Positions 1 to 12,689 of a DNA stretch of 64,000 nt are shown in pieces. The DNA lies in contig CM043970.1 in NCBI GenBank assembly GCA_014529385.2, forward strand, positions 65,774,996-65,838,995, in the 5' to 3' direction. The notes beneath the pieces are model-generated. The model did not search any database, was not told the DNA's origin, and worked only from the letters and a program-made list of their open reading frames with translations. Origin of the DNA: Adiantum capillus-veneris. Taxonomy: Eukaryota; Streptophyta; Polypodiopsida; Polypodiales; Pteridaceae. The translations under genes and the position numbers were made by a program. Within the stretch, counting starts at the first letter, position 1; every line of letters begins with the position of its first letter.

Positions 1-792
<792 letters not shown>

Positions 793-833
<41 letters not shown>

Positions 834-851
834 CCCCCCCCCCCCCCCCCC
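793..851. repeat. (CT)n tract ending in a C homopolymer
   Basis: About 19 CT units are followed by roughly 21 C residues. The tract sits immediately 5' of LINE copy A, in the same CT-strand orientation as the (TC)n tails at the 3' ends of the LINE copies. It is the likely upstream half of the microsatellite target of copy A. Confidence 0.95.
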
Positions 852-1065
852 TAGTGCAGTCGTTTTTTGACCTAGTAGACAATATTTCACTCTTTTGATC
901 ACAACTTCTTCATCTGAACTCTGATTTGGATGGTCTATAGCCTCAATCAAAGAGCATGTTGCCCTCTACAAAGTGATGTAATGACAAAAAATGTTAGCAT
1001 TGCCGAAGGAATTTTTGTAGTGAACATGTTCAAAAAAGTTGACTCTCATCTCTTATTTTACATAC

Positions 1066-2001
1066 ATTGTCTTCCAGCACTCGCAACGGTTGTTTTTCTC
1101 AATAAGGTCCATAACCATTGTAAAAAATGATCCAAAATCTCCTAAGTGTGGAGATAGTAACAACCACCCAACCAACGACATCAAAAACCATGATCATGAC
1201 ATACTTGGTATCGTTTGCAAGAGACTGTAAACAAACAAGGGGAAGATTTACGGGCACTTGCAATGGATAATGGCACACTATGGGTACTTGTGGGGTTGAG
1301 AATGAGAATCTCAAGAGGACACTTGAGATACAAACAACACGTTTGATGCAACTTGAAGAAAAAGTCAAGGAATGTAAACACTCTCTTGTGGACTTGAATG
1401 CTTTGAAAGAGCCCATGAGCAAAGTAGATCATGACCATGTACTGAAAGATGAGAAATTTGACACCATTGGCCGGGATGTATGTGACATGAAAAATGTATG
1501 CGCAAACAAGTCTTGAGCTGATGTATGTGGTAACAATGTGGCTCCTAATCCTTACTCATGCAAGCTATGGTTTCAAACAAAGAATGTCGAGAATGTGGAT
1601 GTGGAGGAGTTGAAGGAATGGGAGCGATGTTCCAAGAACATTGTAATGCATGGAATTCCCAAAGAGAAGTTAGAGACACCTCCTTCTCTTGCCATTTTTA
1701 TCAAAGATTTCTTTACAACCCACTTTGGCATGTCCGGAGTTATGGTCTATGGAGCACATAGAGTGGAGAAGCAACAAAGGCCAATTGTATGCACCATGCT
1801 AGATGAGACCAACAAAAGATTATCCTTGATAATAGTTGGATATATTTGAGTGATACAAAATATTTTGTATGTGAAGATCATCGCACTCTAAAGCAACAAA
1901 ATATGCATCCCAAGGCATATGAGAAAAAGAATAAGAAAAACAAGGAGATCTCTCACGAAGAAAATGTGCCCAAGGAGGAGGCAAGTCCCTCAAGCAAATA
2001 G
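1066..2001 (+). pseudogene. LINE copy A ORF1 (coiled coil / RNA-binding), broken
   Basis: The product would be the nucleic-acid-binding ORF1 protein of the LINE RNP. The start aligns with the ATG of copy B at 6762 but reads TTG here. A coiled-coil-like stretch (NENLKRTLEIQTTRLMQLEEKVKE) lies near 1307-1380. It is followed by an RRM-like region (NIVMHGIPKEKLETPPSLA at about 1638) and a basic C-terminus. There is an in-frame stop at 1514-1516, and about one base is missing near 1812 relative to copy B, which shifts the frame. The frame would end at the TAG at 1999-2001. Assignment to ORF1 rests on position, coiled coil and the C-terminal pattern. Confidence 0.7.
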
Positions 2002-2007
2002 GTATGC

Positions 2008-5000
2008 GTGACCTATGAGACCGAGTTACAATTGAAAATATGATTTTGGAATTATTGTAGTGGATACCCATGGAATGGGAGGTTGACATTGGTGAACTAA
2101 CAAGCAAAGATGATGTTGTACTTCTTGTTGAAACATAGGAGAATGATACACAAAGGATTAATGGCTTGGAGGATTACAATGTACATTCAACGATGTGGTC
2201 AAGGAATCTCAAGTAATAAAGAGAGCAAAGAGGGGTAGCATGTATGGTTAACAAAGGATTGAAAGATTTTGTATCAATTGTGAAAGATGACAAGTACAAA
2301 CGTTATGTATGGCTGAAAATTATGAAATGAAAAAGAGCACACATCTTTGTAGCCGGTTGCTACATTCCTCATCATGATTCCCCCTTCTATGCTTACATGG
2401 ATAGATATCAGTCATTTTTTTATTTAGAAGAGGACACTGCATTTTTCAAAGACGAAGGTGATGTTATTATATTTGGGGATATAAACGCTCGCACAAAAAC
2501 ATTGCAACATGATACTCAACAATTTGATATGCCATACATTTCAAGGAATTTCACTTGTATGATTGTACTTCAATGGATGAGAAAGAGTCCAATCACTATA
2601 GAAAGTTACTTATACACATGTGTAATAGCACGGATATGCTCATTACCAATGGTGTATCTTTGTGGGGTGAAACCAATGGATTTACATGTAGGAAACATAA
2701 TGAGGACATTGTGATTGACTATATGCTACTCTCCGAAGCCATCATGTATCGCATAAAGAGTTTTACATTTGGCCAACGGACCCCAAAACTGACCATCGGA
2801 CCTTATGTATTGACCTTTCATGTGGAGAAGCAACTAAGCATGATAATCTCAGCCAAAGGAAAGAGAAATTATCACTATGTATGGATTTCAAACAGGCACC
2901 AATGTACATTGAAATGGTTAAGCAAAAGTTATTGATGACAAAGCTTCAATATAACCCACCATTGAAAACTAAATGGGAAGCTTTCAAGAAAGTTATTTGC
3001 TCGTGTGCTGAAGAATGTTTTTCCATAAAGCATCTCCATGGTATCAACAAAGATAGATCATGCAAAAGGTGGTTTGATAAATAATGTCAAGATGCTCGAA
3101 AGTCCTTGATAAATCTTGATGCAACTATGGACAAAGACAACTATCAAAGTTATTTGCATACATACAAGGCATTGATTCAAAAGAAGAGAAGAAGATGGGA
3201 TGTAAAGCAACAACTTTTTCAAGTCCAAGAAAAGGCACATGCATGTGGAAGATTTTGGAGAAACTTTAGAGGCAAACGGGTTGAGAATTTTGGTAACTTG
3301 AGTCTTGTGGATATGTACACAGATTGTAGGCAATTAAATGAGCAAGAAAATGCTGAAAAAATGTCATTTTATGGTTCACTCCTATGTATGTCCTCTTTTT
3401 TTACTATTGAGGATGTATGCGGTGGGCTTGAAAAGTTGGCCACTCGCAAAGTGGGATATCTTCAAGGTATCAAGACAGAGATGATCGAATGGATGGGAGA
3501 TTTTATTCATGAGTGGAAGTGTGATATGTCCAACCTTCTGGTATGCCTTATGATTGGAGTACTAACTAGGTTAAGCCTCTGCATAAAGGAGGAGATGTAA
3601 AGAATGTAAACAACTACCGGACTAAAATGATTGGGTCTCTTATGGAAAAGTTGTTTGGGTATATAATGGAGATGAAATTGAGTGATTGGGTTGAAGAGAA
3701 TGACAAGCGTGCAAAAGAACAAGTGGATTTTTGTCCATGCCATAGCACCATTGATCTATGAGAAGGTGATTTGTCATTACACATGGGAAGAGAATTTTTT
3801 AGAAATTTTTGTAAGCACTATTCGGGTTAAACAAGGATGTTTGTTGTCACCAACTCTCTTTGGTGTATGCATCGATCAATTGGAACAAATGGTACTTGAA
3901 TTTATGCAAGAAGAAGGCATTGAAGAGGTCACTATTTGCAATGTGGTAATCATGCTTTTGTTGTATGTGGATGATGTAGTGCTTTTAGCACACACTTTAG
4001 AAGATGCACAAAATCTTGTGGTTGTCCTTGAGAAATTTTTCTTACATAGTGGACTGATTGCGAATGAATCCAAACAAAATCTTATGCTTGTGAAAACCAA
4101 CCATAAGGAGAAGCCATGCATTGTGTACAACAATGAGACGCTTGAAGTTGTTGAGAGATTTAAGTGCCTTGGCCTTGAGGTTCCGTCCACCAATCACAAG
4201 TGTCATGAATGTGCTATGCATTGTTTGGAAGCGGGAAAGAGAGCATAGTATGCACTTAAGAACATGTGTAATGCGAGAAACATCAAGTGCTGGGTTCTCA
4301 AGAAGTACCTTTTTGATGCATTGGTGACATCGGTTCTTCTTCATGGAGTTGAAGTGTGGGGCGGGAGCATTTCAAAGTCTACTTGGAAAGAGTTTGATAA
4401 TGTCGAAAAGCATTTTCTCACAAACTTTCTCCAAGTTAAGACACAAACACCATATATGCTCCTTGAGTCAGGACTTCTTCCAATTGAGGTTATGGGTATG
4501 GAAAGGGTTGTGGAGTACATGATAAAGATGCATCAAAGCCTCTCACATTGACGTTCTACAATTGCATGGGAAGAAGGAAAAAAAGTTCAAAATATGCATA
4601 AAAGCAAGATCTTGAGCACGGGATGGATGCAAGACAAAAAGAAGTGGTTTGGGAGATGGGATGCATTACAATTGCTACATGATGCTTCAATTGACTCCCA
4701 AATGAATGAAGCTTTTCTACAATGCCAATGTATTACGGCTTGGGAGAAATCTGGTGGGTCACGCTTCATACATTACACCACCCATATTGCCCCCAACTAC
4801 AAAACCATGTTCTTCATTGAAAGAGGAAATCGTACTCACACTTACATGCTTGAGCCTATCCCCTTGTCGACGATACTCACTATCGCAGCCATTCGGCTTA
4901 GCTCCCATTTCCTTCGATGCGAGAGAGGGAGTTTCGGCAATGGAGAAGAGTCAAATTAATTGTGCACATTATGCTCACTTCAAGTTCTAGAGTCTGAGTA

Positions 5001-5208
5001 CCACACACTACTAGAGTGCTCAGCTTTTGGTCACCTCCGAACTTTCTTCTCTCACATTTTCAGTCATCATGACTTTGACCTACACACTTTCCTCTCCCAG
5101 CCACAGTGTGGGCTCTCCATTGCGACTCTCATCACCACAATTTTGGAGCATCAACAGTCACTCATCAACCATACACATACTACATCACATGTAACTTTGG
5201 TCCCATAG
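2008..5208 (+). pseudogene. LINE copy A ORF2 (endonuclease + reverse transcriptase), broken
   Basis: ORF2 makes the AP-like endonuclease and reverse transcriptase for target-primed reverse transcription. The endonuclease motif FGDINAR is at about 2473. RT motif B (KQGCLLSPTLFGVCID) is at about 3829 and motif C (YVDDVVLLA) at about 3964. A C-terminal Cys/His cluster follows at about 4960-5030 (CTLC ... H-x4-C), typical of LINE ORF2 tails. The frame changes repeatedly and holds several stops. The block holding RT motif A (FVDFKKAFD in copy B) is deleted between CACCATTGAT and CTATGAGAAG near 3755. This copy cannot encode an active enzyme. The clade (L1-like or other) is not settled by eye. Confidence 0.85.
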
Positions 5209-5240
5209 GTCATATTTGACCTTCAAGGAGGATAAAAAAA

Positions 5241-5257
5241 TCTCTCTCTCTCTCAGG

Positions 5258-5301
<44 letters not shown>
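5241..5301 (+). repeat. (TC)n tail between LINE copies A and D
   Basis: TC repeat interrupted once by AGGCTT. It forms the 3' tail of copy A and the upstream flank of copy D. Confidence 0.9.
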
Positions 5302-5303
<2 letters not shown>

Positions 5304-5660
5304 GTATCTATCCATATGCTACGCTAACCCTAACCCTAAGGTAAACCATAGACAAGACTCCCCAGTAGGTCGTAGGGCGGCGCCTAGGCAGGGGGGCTAG
5401 CCTTAACTTCTGTCCATATCCAGCATATGGAGAGAGGAAATGATGGTCTTCTATAGCAACTTGAAAGAGCATGACACTCAGTTTATGCAGAGGAGCATAA
5501 CACTCAGTGTATGCTTATTGAACTCAGTAGCTCGTTGAACGAGGCTCTGCCGCTAAGAGCACTTGGCGCTCCTGCTCTTTGGCTATGTGTGCTAACGCAC
5601 GTCTTGAAATGGCTCAAGACTTTGACATAATTTTACCCCTAACTTAAGCTCCTTAAACAT

Positions 5661-6490
5661 TTGGCCTCTAATTTCCAGCTGAGCTCCATGGCCTCCTTTG
5701 GCACCCTTGTTTGCACACGTAGGAGTTTTCTTGTTGTCGCAGCTGCACCAAGGAAGGACCCCATTGCATGTCAAGATGCACAAATTACAGCCCTCAAAAC
5801 TCAGATTGAAGCACTCATTGGAGAAAATGAAGAACTCAAGCAACACTTGCACAAGCTTGAAGAAACAAAGGAAGCAGAGAGACAAACTATGCTTGCAAAA
5901 GCACACAAAGTGGAAACATCCCTCACCAAAGCGGTCTTGGCAGTAAAAAAGAAACCACACGAAGCACACTAGGCAACACATAAAATTACAAAGAAGCTGG
6001 ATGCCGAAATACAAGCTGTCTTCCACAAATGTCGATTGCAAGAATCTCTTAGCCTCAAGGTCAGGATTGTAGGGCTCCATCCACCTTGCTGTACCGACAA
6101 GGACACCCTTGAGGAATCAATCGCAAAGCTAAATGATATTCTTCAACCAGTGAACATCAAGCCCAAATCCATCTCTTGGATCAATGACACATATTGACAT
6201 GTACACCCGAGCACCGTATCCTTATTTTCAAGGACAAAGAAGACTGATAAGGCTACTACACCAATCTTGCCTCCTCAAGGGGAGAAAGCTTTGGATTGTT
6301 GAGGAATTGACAATAAATCAGCTCAAGGCTAAAGCAAGCGAACTCAAGAAGATGCATGAAGCCCGCAAACAAGGTAAACGGGAAATCTACCAAGGTGGTG
6401 AAGCAATAATTCAAGAGTTTCGAAGTCCCAAACGGACCTCCTCCATCCCCTCACCCGATCCCCCTCAAGTTATTTTGTTTTCTTTTATCC
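5661..6490 (+). pseudogene. LINE ORF1-like protein in copy D, broken
   Basis: The translation shows a strong coiled coil (QIEALIGENEELKQHLHKLE, about 5808-5867). An RRM-like stretch follows (LKVRIVGLHPP at about 6056). The C-terminal domain (GRKLWIVEELTINQLKAKAS at about 6281-6340, then KKMHEARKQGKREIYQGGEA) matches the layout of LINE ORF1 C-termini, in which a short (I/F)xxEDLT-like motif precedes a basic helix. A stop lies at 5970-5972 and a second near 6196, after which the frame changes. I infer an RNA chaperone role from the layout only. Confidence 0.6.
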
Positions 6491-6619
6491 TCCTACTGGA
6501 CCCTCAGTCCATAACTGATGTGTACCGACGCCTTCATTCAAAAAACCATTGTAATGCTCTATTTTTGGTCCCATAGGTCATATCTAACCTCCATGGATGA
6601 TAATTGAGTCTATCTATGT

Positions 6620-6639
6620 CTCTCTCTCTCTCTCTCATG
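6620..6639 (+). repeat. (TC)n junction between LINE copies D and B
   Basis: Short TC repeat at the 3' end of copy D. Sequence shared with copy A begins directly after it (ATGACGCC ...), so copy B starts at this tract. Confidence 0.9.
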
Positions 6640-6761
6640 ACGCCTTCAACGCATTGATGTAAAGACAAAAAAATTCAGAGTTATGCAAGGCATTTTTGTA
6701 GCAGCATTTATGAAATGAACAGGTTCAGGAAAGTGAAATCTCATCTCTCATTTTACATTCA

Positions 6762-7692
6762 ATGTCTTTCAGCACTCATAAGGGTTCTTCTTCTTCAACA
6801 AGGTCCACAACCATTGTAGAAAATGATCCAAAATCTCCTAAGTGTGGAGATAGCAACACAACTCCTCAACCAAGGACATCGAAAACCATGATCATGGCGT
6901 ACTTGGTATCATTGCAAGAGACCGTAAACAAACAAGGTAAAGACTTATGAGCACTTGCAATGGAGAATGGCATGCTAAGGGTTCTTGTGGTTGAGAATGA
7001 GAATCTCAAGAGGACAATTGGATGCAAACAACGCGTTTGATGCAACTTGAAGACAAAGTCAAGGAATGTAAATGCTCTCTTGTGGACTTTAATGCTTTGA
7101 AGGAGCGCATGAGCAAAGTAGATCATGACCAAGTATTGAAAGAGGAGAAATTTGACACCATGGTCGGGATGTATGCGACATGAAAAATGTATGCACAAAT
7201 AAGTCTTGGGCTGATGTATGTGGTAGCAATGTGGTTCCTAATTCCTCCCTCATGCAACCTATGGCTCAAACAAAGAATGTTGAGAATGTGGATGTGGAGG
7301 AGCTGAAGGAAGGGGATCAACGTTCCAAGAACATTTTAATTCATGGAATTTCCAAAGAGAAGTTAGATACGCCTCCTTCTCTTGCCATTGTTATCAAAGA
7401 TTTCTTCAAACCCCATTTTGCCATGTTCAGAATTATGGTCTATGGAGCACATAGAGTGTGTAAGCAACAACGGCCAATTGTATGCACCATGCCGGATAAG
7501 ACCAAACAAAAGATTATCCTTGATAATAGTTGGATCTATTTGAGGAATACAAAATTTTTTATATGTGAAGATTGCACTATTAAGCAACAAAATATGTGTC
7601 GCAATGCATATAAGGAAAAGAGAAAGAAAAATAAGGAGATCTCTCAAGAAGAAAATGTGTCCAAGGAGGAGGCAAGTGCCTTGAAAAAATAG
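6762..7692 (+). pseudogene. LINE copy B ORF1, broken
   Basis: Starts at an ATG in MSFSTHKGSSSSTRS, a Ser/Thr-rich N-terminus. A stop at 6948-6950 and at least one frameshift follow before the frame settles from 7180 to the TAG at 7690-7692. Order: low-complexity N-terminus, coiled coil (QLEDKVKECK), an RRM-like region (NILIHGISKEKLDTPPSLAI at about 7331), then a basic Lys-rich C-terminus (KEKRKKNKEISQEENVSKEE). It would coat the LINE RNA. Colinearity with copy A supports the assignment. Confidence 0.75.
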
Positions 7693-7699
7693 GTATGCA

Positions 7700-10600
7700 C
7701 GACCTATGAGGTTGAGTTACAATTGAAAATATGCTTTTGGAATTGCAATGGATGCACATGGAATGTGGGGGTTGGCATTGATGAACTAACAAGCAAAGCC
7801 AATGTTGTACTCCTTGTTGCAACTCGGGAGCATGATACACAAAGGATTAACAGCTTGGAGGATTACAATGTACATTAATTGATGTGGTCAAAGAATCTCA
7901 AACAACAAAGAGGACAAGGAGGGGTAGCATGTATGGTTAAGAAAGAATAAGAATATTTTGTATCAATTGTGAAAGATGAAAAGTACAAATGTTATGTATG
8001 CCTAAAAATTATGACACCAAAAAGAGCACCCAATTTTGTAACCGATGGCTACATTCCTCATCATGATTCCCCCTTTTATGCTTGCATGGATAGAAATCAG
8101 CCACTTTTCTATTTACAAGAGGACATTGCTTATTTCAAAGGTGAAGTTGATGTTATTGTATTTGGGAATATGAATGCTCGCATAAAAACATTACAACATG
8201 ATACTCAACAATTTGATATGCTATACATTTCAAGGGAGTTGGAGGAAGTTCACCTGTATGCTCATACTTCAATGGAAGAGAAAGAGTTGAATCACTATGG
8301 AAAATTACTTTTACACATGTGTAATAGCACGGGTATGCTCATTGCCAATGGTATATCTTTATGGAGTGGAATCAATGGATTTATATGTAGAAAACATAAT
8401 GGGGATAGTGTGATTGACTATATGCTACTCTCCAAAGCCATCATTTATTGCATAAAGAGTTTTATGTTTGGCCAATGGACCCTTGAATCGGATCATCGGA
8501 CCTTATCTCTTGACCTTTCATGTCGAGAAGCAACTAAACATGATAATATAAGCCAAAGGGAAGAGGAATTATCACTATGTATGGATTTCAAATGGGCATC
8601 AATGTACATTGAAATGGTTGAGCAAAAGTTATGGATGACAAAGCTTCAATATGACGCACCATTGAAAACTAAATGGGAAGATTTCAAGAAAGTTATTTGT
8701 CCTTGTGCTGAAGAATGCTTTGCCATAAAGCATCTCCATGGTACCCACAAAGATAGATCACGCAAAAGGTAATTTGATAAAGAATGTCAAGATGCTCGAA
8801 ATTACTTGATAAATCTTGATGCAACTATGGACAATGACAACCATTAAAGTCATCTCATACATACAAGGCATTGATTCAAAAGAACAGAAGAAGATGGGAA
8901 GTAAAGCAACAACTTTTTCAAGTCCAAGAAAAGGCACATGCATGTGGAAGATTTTGGAAAAACTTGAGGGGCAAGCGGGTTGAGAATTTTGGTAACTTGA
9001 GTCTTGTGGATATGTACACACATTGTAGGCAATTATATGAGCAAGAAAATGCTGAAAAATTTCATCTTATGTTTACTCCCATGTATGCCCTCTTTTTTTA
9101 CTATTGAGGATGTATGCGGTGGGCTTGAAAATTTGGCCACTCACAAAGCGGGAGATCTTCAAGGTTGCCAAGCTGGACATGATCAAATGGACAAAATATT
9201 TTACCCATATGTGGATGTGTGATATGTTCAACCTTGGAATTCAAGTTGGTATGCTTTATGATTGGAGTACTAATTGGGTCAAGCCTTTGCATAAAGGAGG
9301 AGATGTAAAGAATGTAAACAACTACCAGACTATAATGATTGGGTCTCTTATGGGAAAGTTGTTTGGGTGCATAAGAGAGATGAAATTGAGTGATTGGAAT
9401 GAAGAGAATGACAAGCGTGCAAAAGAACAATCGGGTTTTCATCGATGCCATAGCACCATTGATTATCTTGTCACTCTTCGTGTTCTCATGGAGGAAAGTC
9501 AATTTAAAGGCAAGTGATTGTATTGTTGTTTTGTGGACTTTAAGAAAGCTTTTGATATGATTCCACGTAACAATTTGTGGAGAACGATGGAAGAACTCCA
9601 AGTGCCAAGTGAGTTTATGCTTGCAATTTCTCGAATCTATGAGAAGGTGACGTGTCAATTGTGCATGGGAAGAGGAATTTCATAAATTTTTGTAGGCACT
9701 TTTAGGTTAAACAAGGATGTCCGTTGTCACCTACTCTCTTTGGTCTATGCATCGATCGATTGGAATAAATGGTACTTGACTTTATGCAAGAGAAGGCATC
9801 AAAGAGGTCACTATTTGCAATGCGGTAATCATGCTTTTGTCGTATGCGGATGATGTAGTGTTTCTTGCACACACTTTAAAGATGCACAAAAGCTTATCGT
9901 TGTCCTTGAGAAATTTTTCTTACATAGTGGATTGGTTTTAAATGAATCCAAAACAAAGGTTATGCTTGTGAAAACCAACCATAAGGAGAAGCCATGCATT
10001 GTGTACAACAATGAGACACTGAAAGCTGTTGTGAGAGCTTTAAGTACCTTGGCCTTGAGGTTCCGTCCACCAATCACAAGTGGCATGAATGTGCTATTTG
10101 TTGTTTGGAAGCAAGAAACAGAGCATATTATGCATTTGAGAACATGTGTAATGCAAGAAACATCAAGTGTTGGGTTCTCAAGAAGTACGTTTTTTATGCA
10201 TTGGTGACACCAGTTCTTTTTTATGGAGTTGAAGTGTGGGACGAAAGCATCTCAAAGTCTACTTGGAAAGAGTTTGAGAATGTCCAAAAGCATTTTCTTA
10301 CAAACTTTCTATAAATTAAGACACAAACACCATATAAGCTCCTACTTTTTGAGTCGGGATATTTTCCAATTGAGGTTTATGGCCATGGAAAGGGTTGTGG
10401 AGTACATGATAAAGATGGTCAAAACCCCTCATATTGACTTCCTACAATTGCATGGGAAGCAAGCAAAAAATTTCAAAAGACGCATAAAAACAAAATCGTG
10501 AGCACGGGATGCATGCAAGAAATAAAGAAGTGGTTTGGAAGATGGGATGCAATACACTTGCTACATGATTCTTCAATTGACTCCTAAGTGAATGAAGCTT

Positions 10601-11090
10601 CTCTACAATGCCAGTGTATTATGGCTTGGGAGAAATCCGATGGGTCATGCTTCATACATTACACCACCCATATTACCCCCAACTACAAAACCATGTTCTT
10701 CGTTGAAAGAGGAAACCCTACTCACACTTACATGCTTGAGCCTATCCCCTTGTCGACGATACGCACTATCGTAGCCATTTGGCTTAGCTCCCATTTCCTT
10801 CGATCGGAGACGGGGCATTGGGGCAATGGAGAAGAGTCAAATCGATTGTGCACATTATGCTCACTGCAATTTTGAGAGTCAGAGTACCACACACTACTAG
10901 AATTCTCAGCTTTTGGTCACATCCGAAATTGCTTCTCTCACATTTTTAGCCATGACATAGACCTACACATTTTCCTTTCCTAGCCACAATTTGGGCTCTG
11001 CATTGCGACTTTCATCACCACAATTTTGGAGCATCAAGAGTCACTCATCAGCCATACACACACTACATCACATGTACCTTTGGTCCTATA
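7700..11090 (+). pseudogene. LINE copy B ORF2 (AP endonuclease + reverse transcriptase), broken
   Basis: The N-terminus holds the first endonuclease motif (FWNCNG at about 7732). An open stretch at 7969-8772 then holds the other endonuclease signatures: VFGNMNAR (8159; GDxNA-like with Asp changed to Asn), SVIDYMLLS (about 8407) and SDHRTL (about 8489). RT motif A (FVDFKKAFDMIPR) is at 9531-9569, motif B (KQGCPLSPTLFGLCIDRLE) at about 9708 and motif C (YADDVVFLA) at about 9843. The C-terminal Cys/His region ends the frame near 10.9 kb. Several frameshifts separate these blocks. The domain order (EN-RT-CCHC) is that of AP-endonuclease LINEs. Confidence 0.88.
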
Positions 11091-11119
11091 TGTCATGTTT
11101 GACCTCTAAGGACGATAAT

Positions 11120-11204
<85 letters not shown>

Positions 11205-11206
<2 letters not shown>

Positions 11207-11650
11207 GTGCCCGTGAGCAACTGGAGGTTGGGGAGTCCCACGGTTGGCAGAGAGCGCCCATAGAGTGCATGCTGGAGGCAGCATGGGGTGTTCCATTGGT
11301 TTTTGCCAGCATTCAAAGAAACCATTTTTTGAATTCGCGAAGAAGAAATTTTTAAAAATTAGATTATTTTCTCAAATTTCTACACAATTTTTCTGTTTTG
11401 GGGTGGATTTTCTCCTTTTCCCCTTGCACACACCGGCACTTTTTAAATTGAAAACATCACAATTTTCCCAAAAATTGGTTCTTGCATGCACACACGTGCG
11501 CACACACAATGGTTTCTTGTGATGCATTGCAAGGTATGGTGCCAACGTGGTGGAGGTGCAACTAGGAGCGAAGCACTATTGATCAAGGCTTTCCACCAGG
11601 TATGAACATGTTCTTTTGAATCTAGAGAATAAAATAGGGTCTAATGACTT
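11205..11650. other. No gene recognised
   Basis: Unique-looking sequence between the tail of LINE B and the microsatellite next to LINE C. It includes A/T-rich stretches and an alternating CA/CG patch near 11490. I see no coding or transposon signature. Confidence 0.5.
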
Positions 11651-11680
11651 TGTGGGTGTGGGTGTGGGTGTGCGTGTGCA

Positions 11681-11736
<56 letters not shown>
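11651..11736. repeat. Compound microsatellite (GGTGTG)/(TG)n(AG)n
   Basis: Imperfect GGTGTG/GCGTGTG units pass into pure TG and then AG. Read on the - strand this is (CT)n(CA)n, and it abuts the 3' end of LINE copy C. It therefore serves as the downstream target flank or tail of that copy. Confidence 0.95.
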
Positions 11737-11742
<6 letters not shown>

Positions 11743-12685
11743 TACTATCCTCGGAGGTCAAATATGACCTATGGGACCAAATGAACATGCCATGTGATGT
11801 GAGTGGAGGTCATAAGTGACTCTTGATGCTCAAAAATACCTGAAATGAGCGTCGCAATAGAGAGTCCACATCGCTGTTGGGAGAGGAAGGTATGTAGGGA
11901 GAGCTCATGGCTGAATATATGGGGAAAAGAGGACCTAATGTGGTCAAAAGCTGAGCGCTCAAGTAGTGTGTGGTACTCACTCTCTCACACTTTACGACGG
12001 CATAAGTTTCAAAGTCAATGAGAATTCTCGTCAGTGCCCCAACGTCCTGTCTCGCAACGTAGAGAATGGGAGCTAAGACGAATGGAGGCAACGATGCGGA
12101 TTGTACTCAATGGGATGGGCTCAAGGATGTAGGGATGGGTTCGGTTACCTGATTTGGAGTAGTTTGGGGCAATGTGTGTGGTGTAATGGCTGAAGCGAGA
12201 ACCTCCAGATTTCTCCCAAGTTGTGATACATTGGTGTTGTAAGAAGGCCTCATTAACTTGGGAGTCGATCGATGCATCCTTGAATGCATTCCATCTTCCA
12301 AACCATTTCTTGATGTCAAGCATCCACCCCGAGCTTAGTATTTCTCTCTTGCATGTCTTTTGGACCTTTTGACTTGCTTCATATGCGATTCTAGGAAGTC
12401 GATACAAAGGGCTATGTTGTGTCTCCTTTGCATGCCCAAGACCTCAATGGGAAGAAATCCGGACTCAAGAAGTAAGAGCATGTAGGGTGTTTGTGTCTTG
12501 AGTTGGAGAAAGTTGGTGAGAAAATGCTTTTGGACATTCTCAAACTCTTTCCAAGTAGACTTTCCAATACTACCACCCCACACCTCCACTCCATAAAGAA
12601 GCACTGGTGTCACCAATGTGTCAAAGAGGTACTATTTGAGAGCCCAAAAATTGATCTCTCTAGCATTGTACCTGTTCTCAAATGC

Positions 12686-12689
<4 letters not shown>
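11737..12689 (-). mobile_element. LINE copy C, 5'-truncated, flanked by TC tracts
   Basis: Reverse-complement relative of the last kilobase of copies A and B, reading from 12689 down to 11737. The 3' end carries the family motif (CTATGGGACCAAA on the + strand). It is followed on its own strand by (CT)n at 11736-11697. The truncated 5' end, at the sequence equivalent to TGCATTTGAGAACATG of copy B (10131), joins (TC)n at 12743-12690. It is thus flanked by TC repeats on both sides. Confidence 0.88.
11760..12680 (-). pseudogene. LINE copy C, C-terminal ORF2 fragment
   Basis: The translation holds the region after the RT core: VTPVLLYGVEVWGGSI near 12610, then KHFLTNFLQLKTQTPYM and the C-terminal Ile/Ser-rich stretch. 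It aligns with copies A and B. The RT catalytic motifs are absent because of 5' truncation, which is usual for incomplete target-primed reverse transcription. Frameshifts are present. Confidence 0.8.

Larger units (their letters stand above)
852..5301 (+). mobile_element. LINE copy A, inserted in (TC)n
   Basis: A near full-length but dead non-LTR retrotransposon with ORF1 (coiled coil plus RNA-binding region) followed by ORF2 (AP-type endonuclease plus reverse transcriptase). It is homologous along its length to copy B (6640-11204). The 3' end shares a motif with the other copies (GGTCCCATAGGTCATAT, then a TGACC-type block and GGATAAAA) and runs into a (TC)n tail at 5241-5301. The 5' boundary is set at the end of the C homopolymer; sequence shared with copy B starts near 953, so copy A extends about 100 bp further 5'. 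Compared with B it lacks about 173 bp after position 3755, and this gap removes RT motif A. Confidence 0.85.
5302..6639 (+). mobile_element. LINE-related copy D: ORF1-type region joined to the shared LINE 3' end
   Basis: Lies head-to-tail between copies A and B and is bounded on both sides by (TC)n. Its last 60 bp (TTGGTCCCATAGGTCATAT ... GGATGATAATTGAG, then (TC)n at 6620-6639) match the 3' end of copies A, B and C. Its coding region is a different ORF1 from theirs, and no endonuclease or RT sequence is visible. It could be an internally deleted relative or a non-autonomous element that shares the 3' recognition sequence. The 5' part (5302-5650) shows nothing I recognise beyond two short CTAACCC units. 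Confidence 0.65.
6640..11204 (+). mobile_element. LINE copy B, inserted in (TC)n
   Basis: The most complete LINE copy here. It has ORF1 (6762-7692), ORF2 with endonuclease and all recognisable RT motifs, then the conserved 3' end (GGTCCTATATGTCATGTTTG ... GGACGATAATAAAA) and a long pure (TC)n tail at 11124-11204. Its 5' end lacks the first 100 bp or so of copy A. Stops and frameshifts show that it is inactive, but it retains the block deleted from A. Confidence 0.88.

Noticed and set aside
5318-5340. CTAACCC repeat resembling telomere sequence
   Set aside because: Only about two units; far too short for an interstitial telomere tract.
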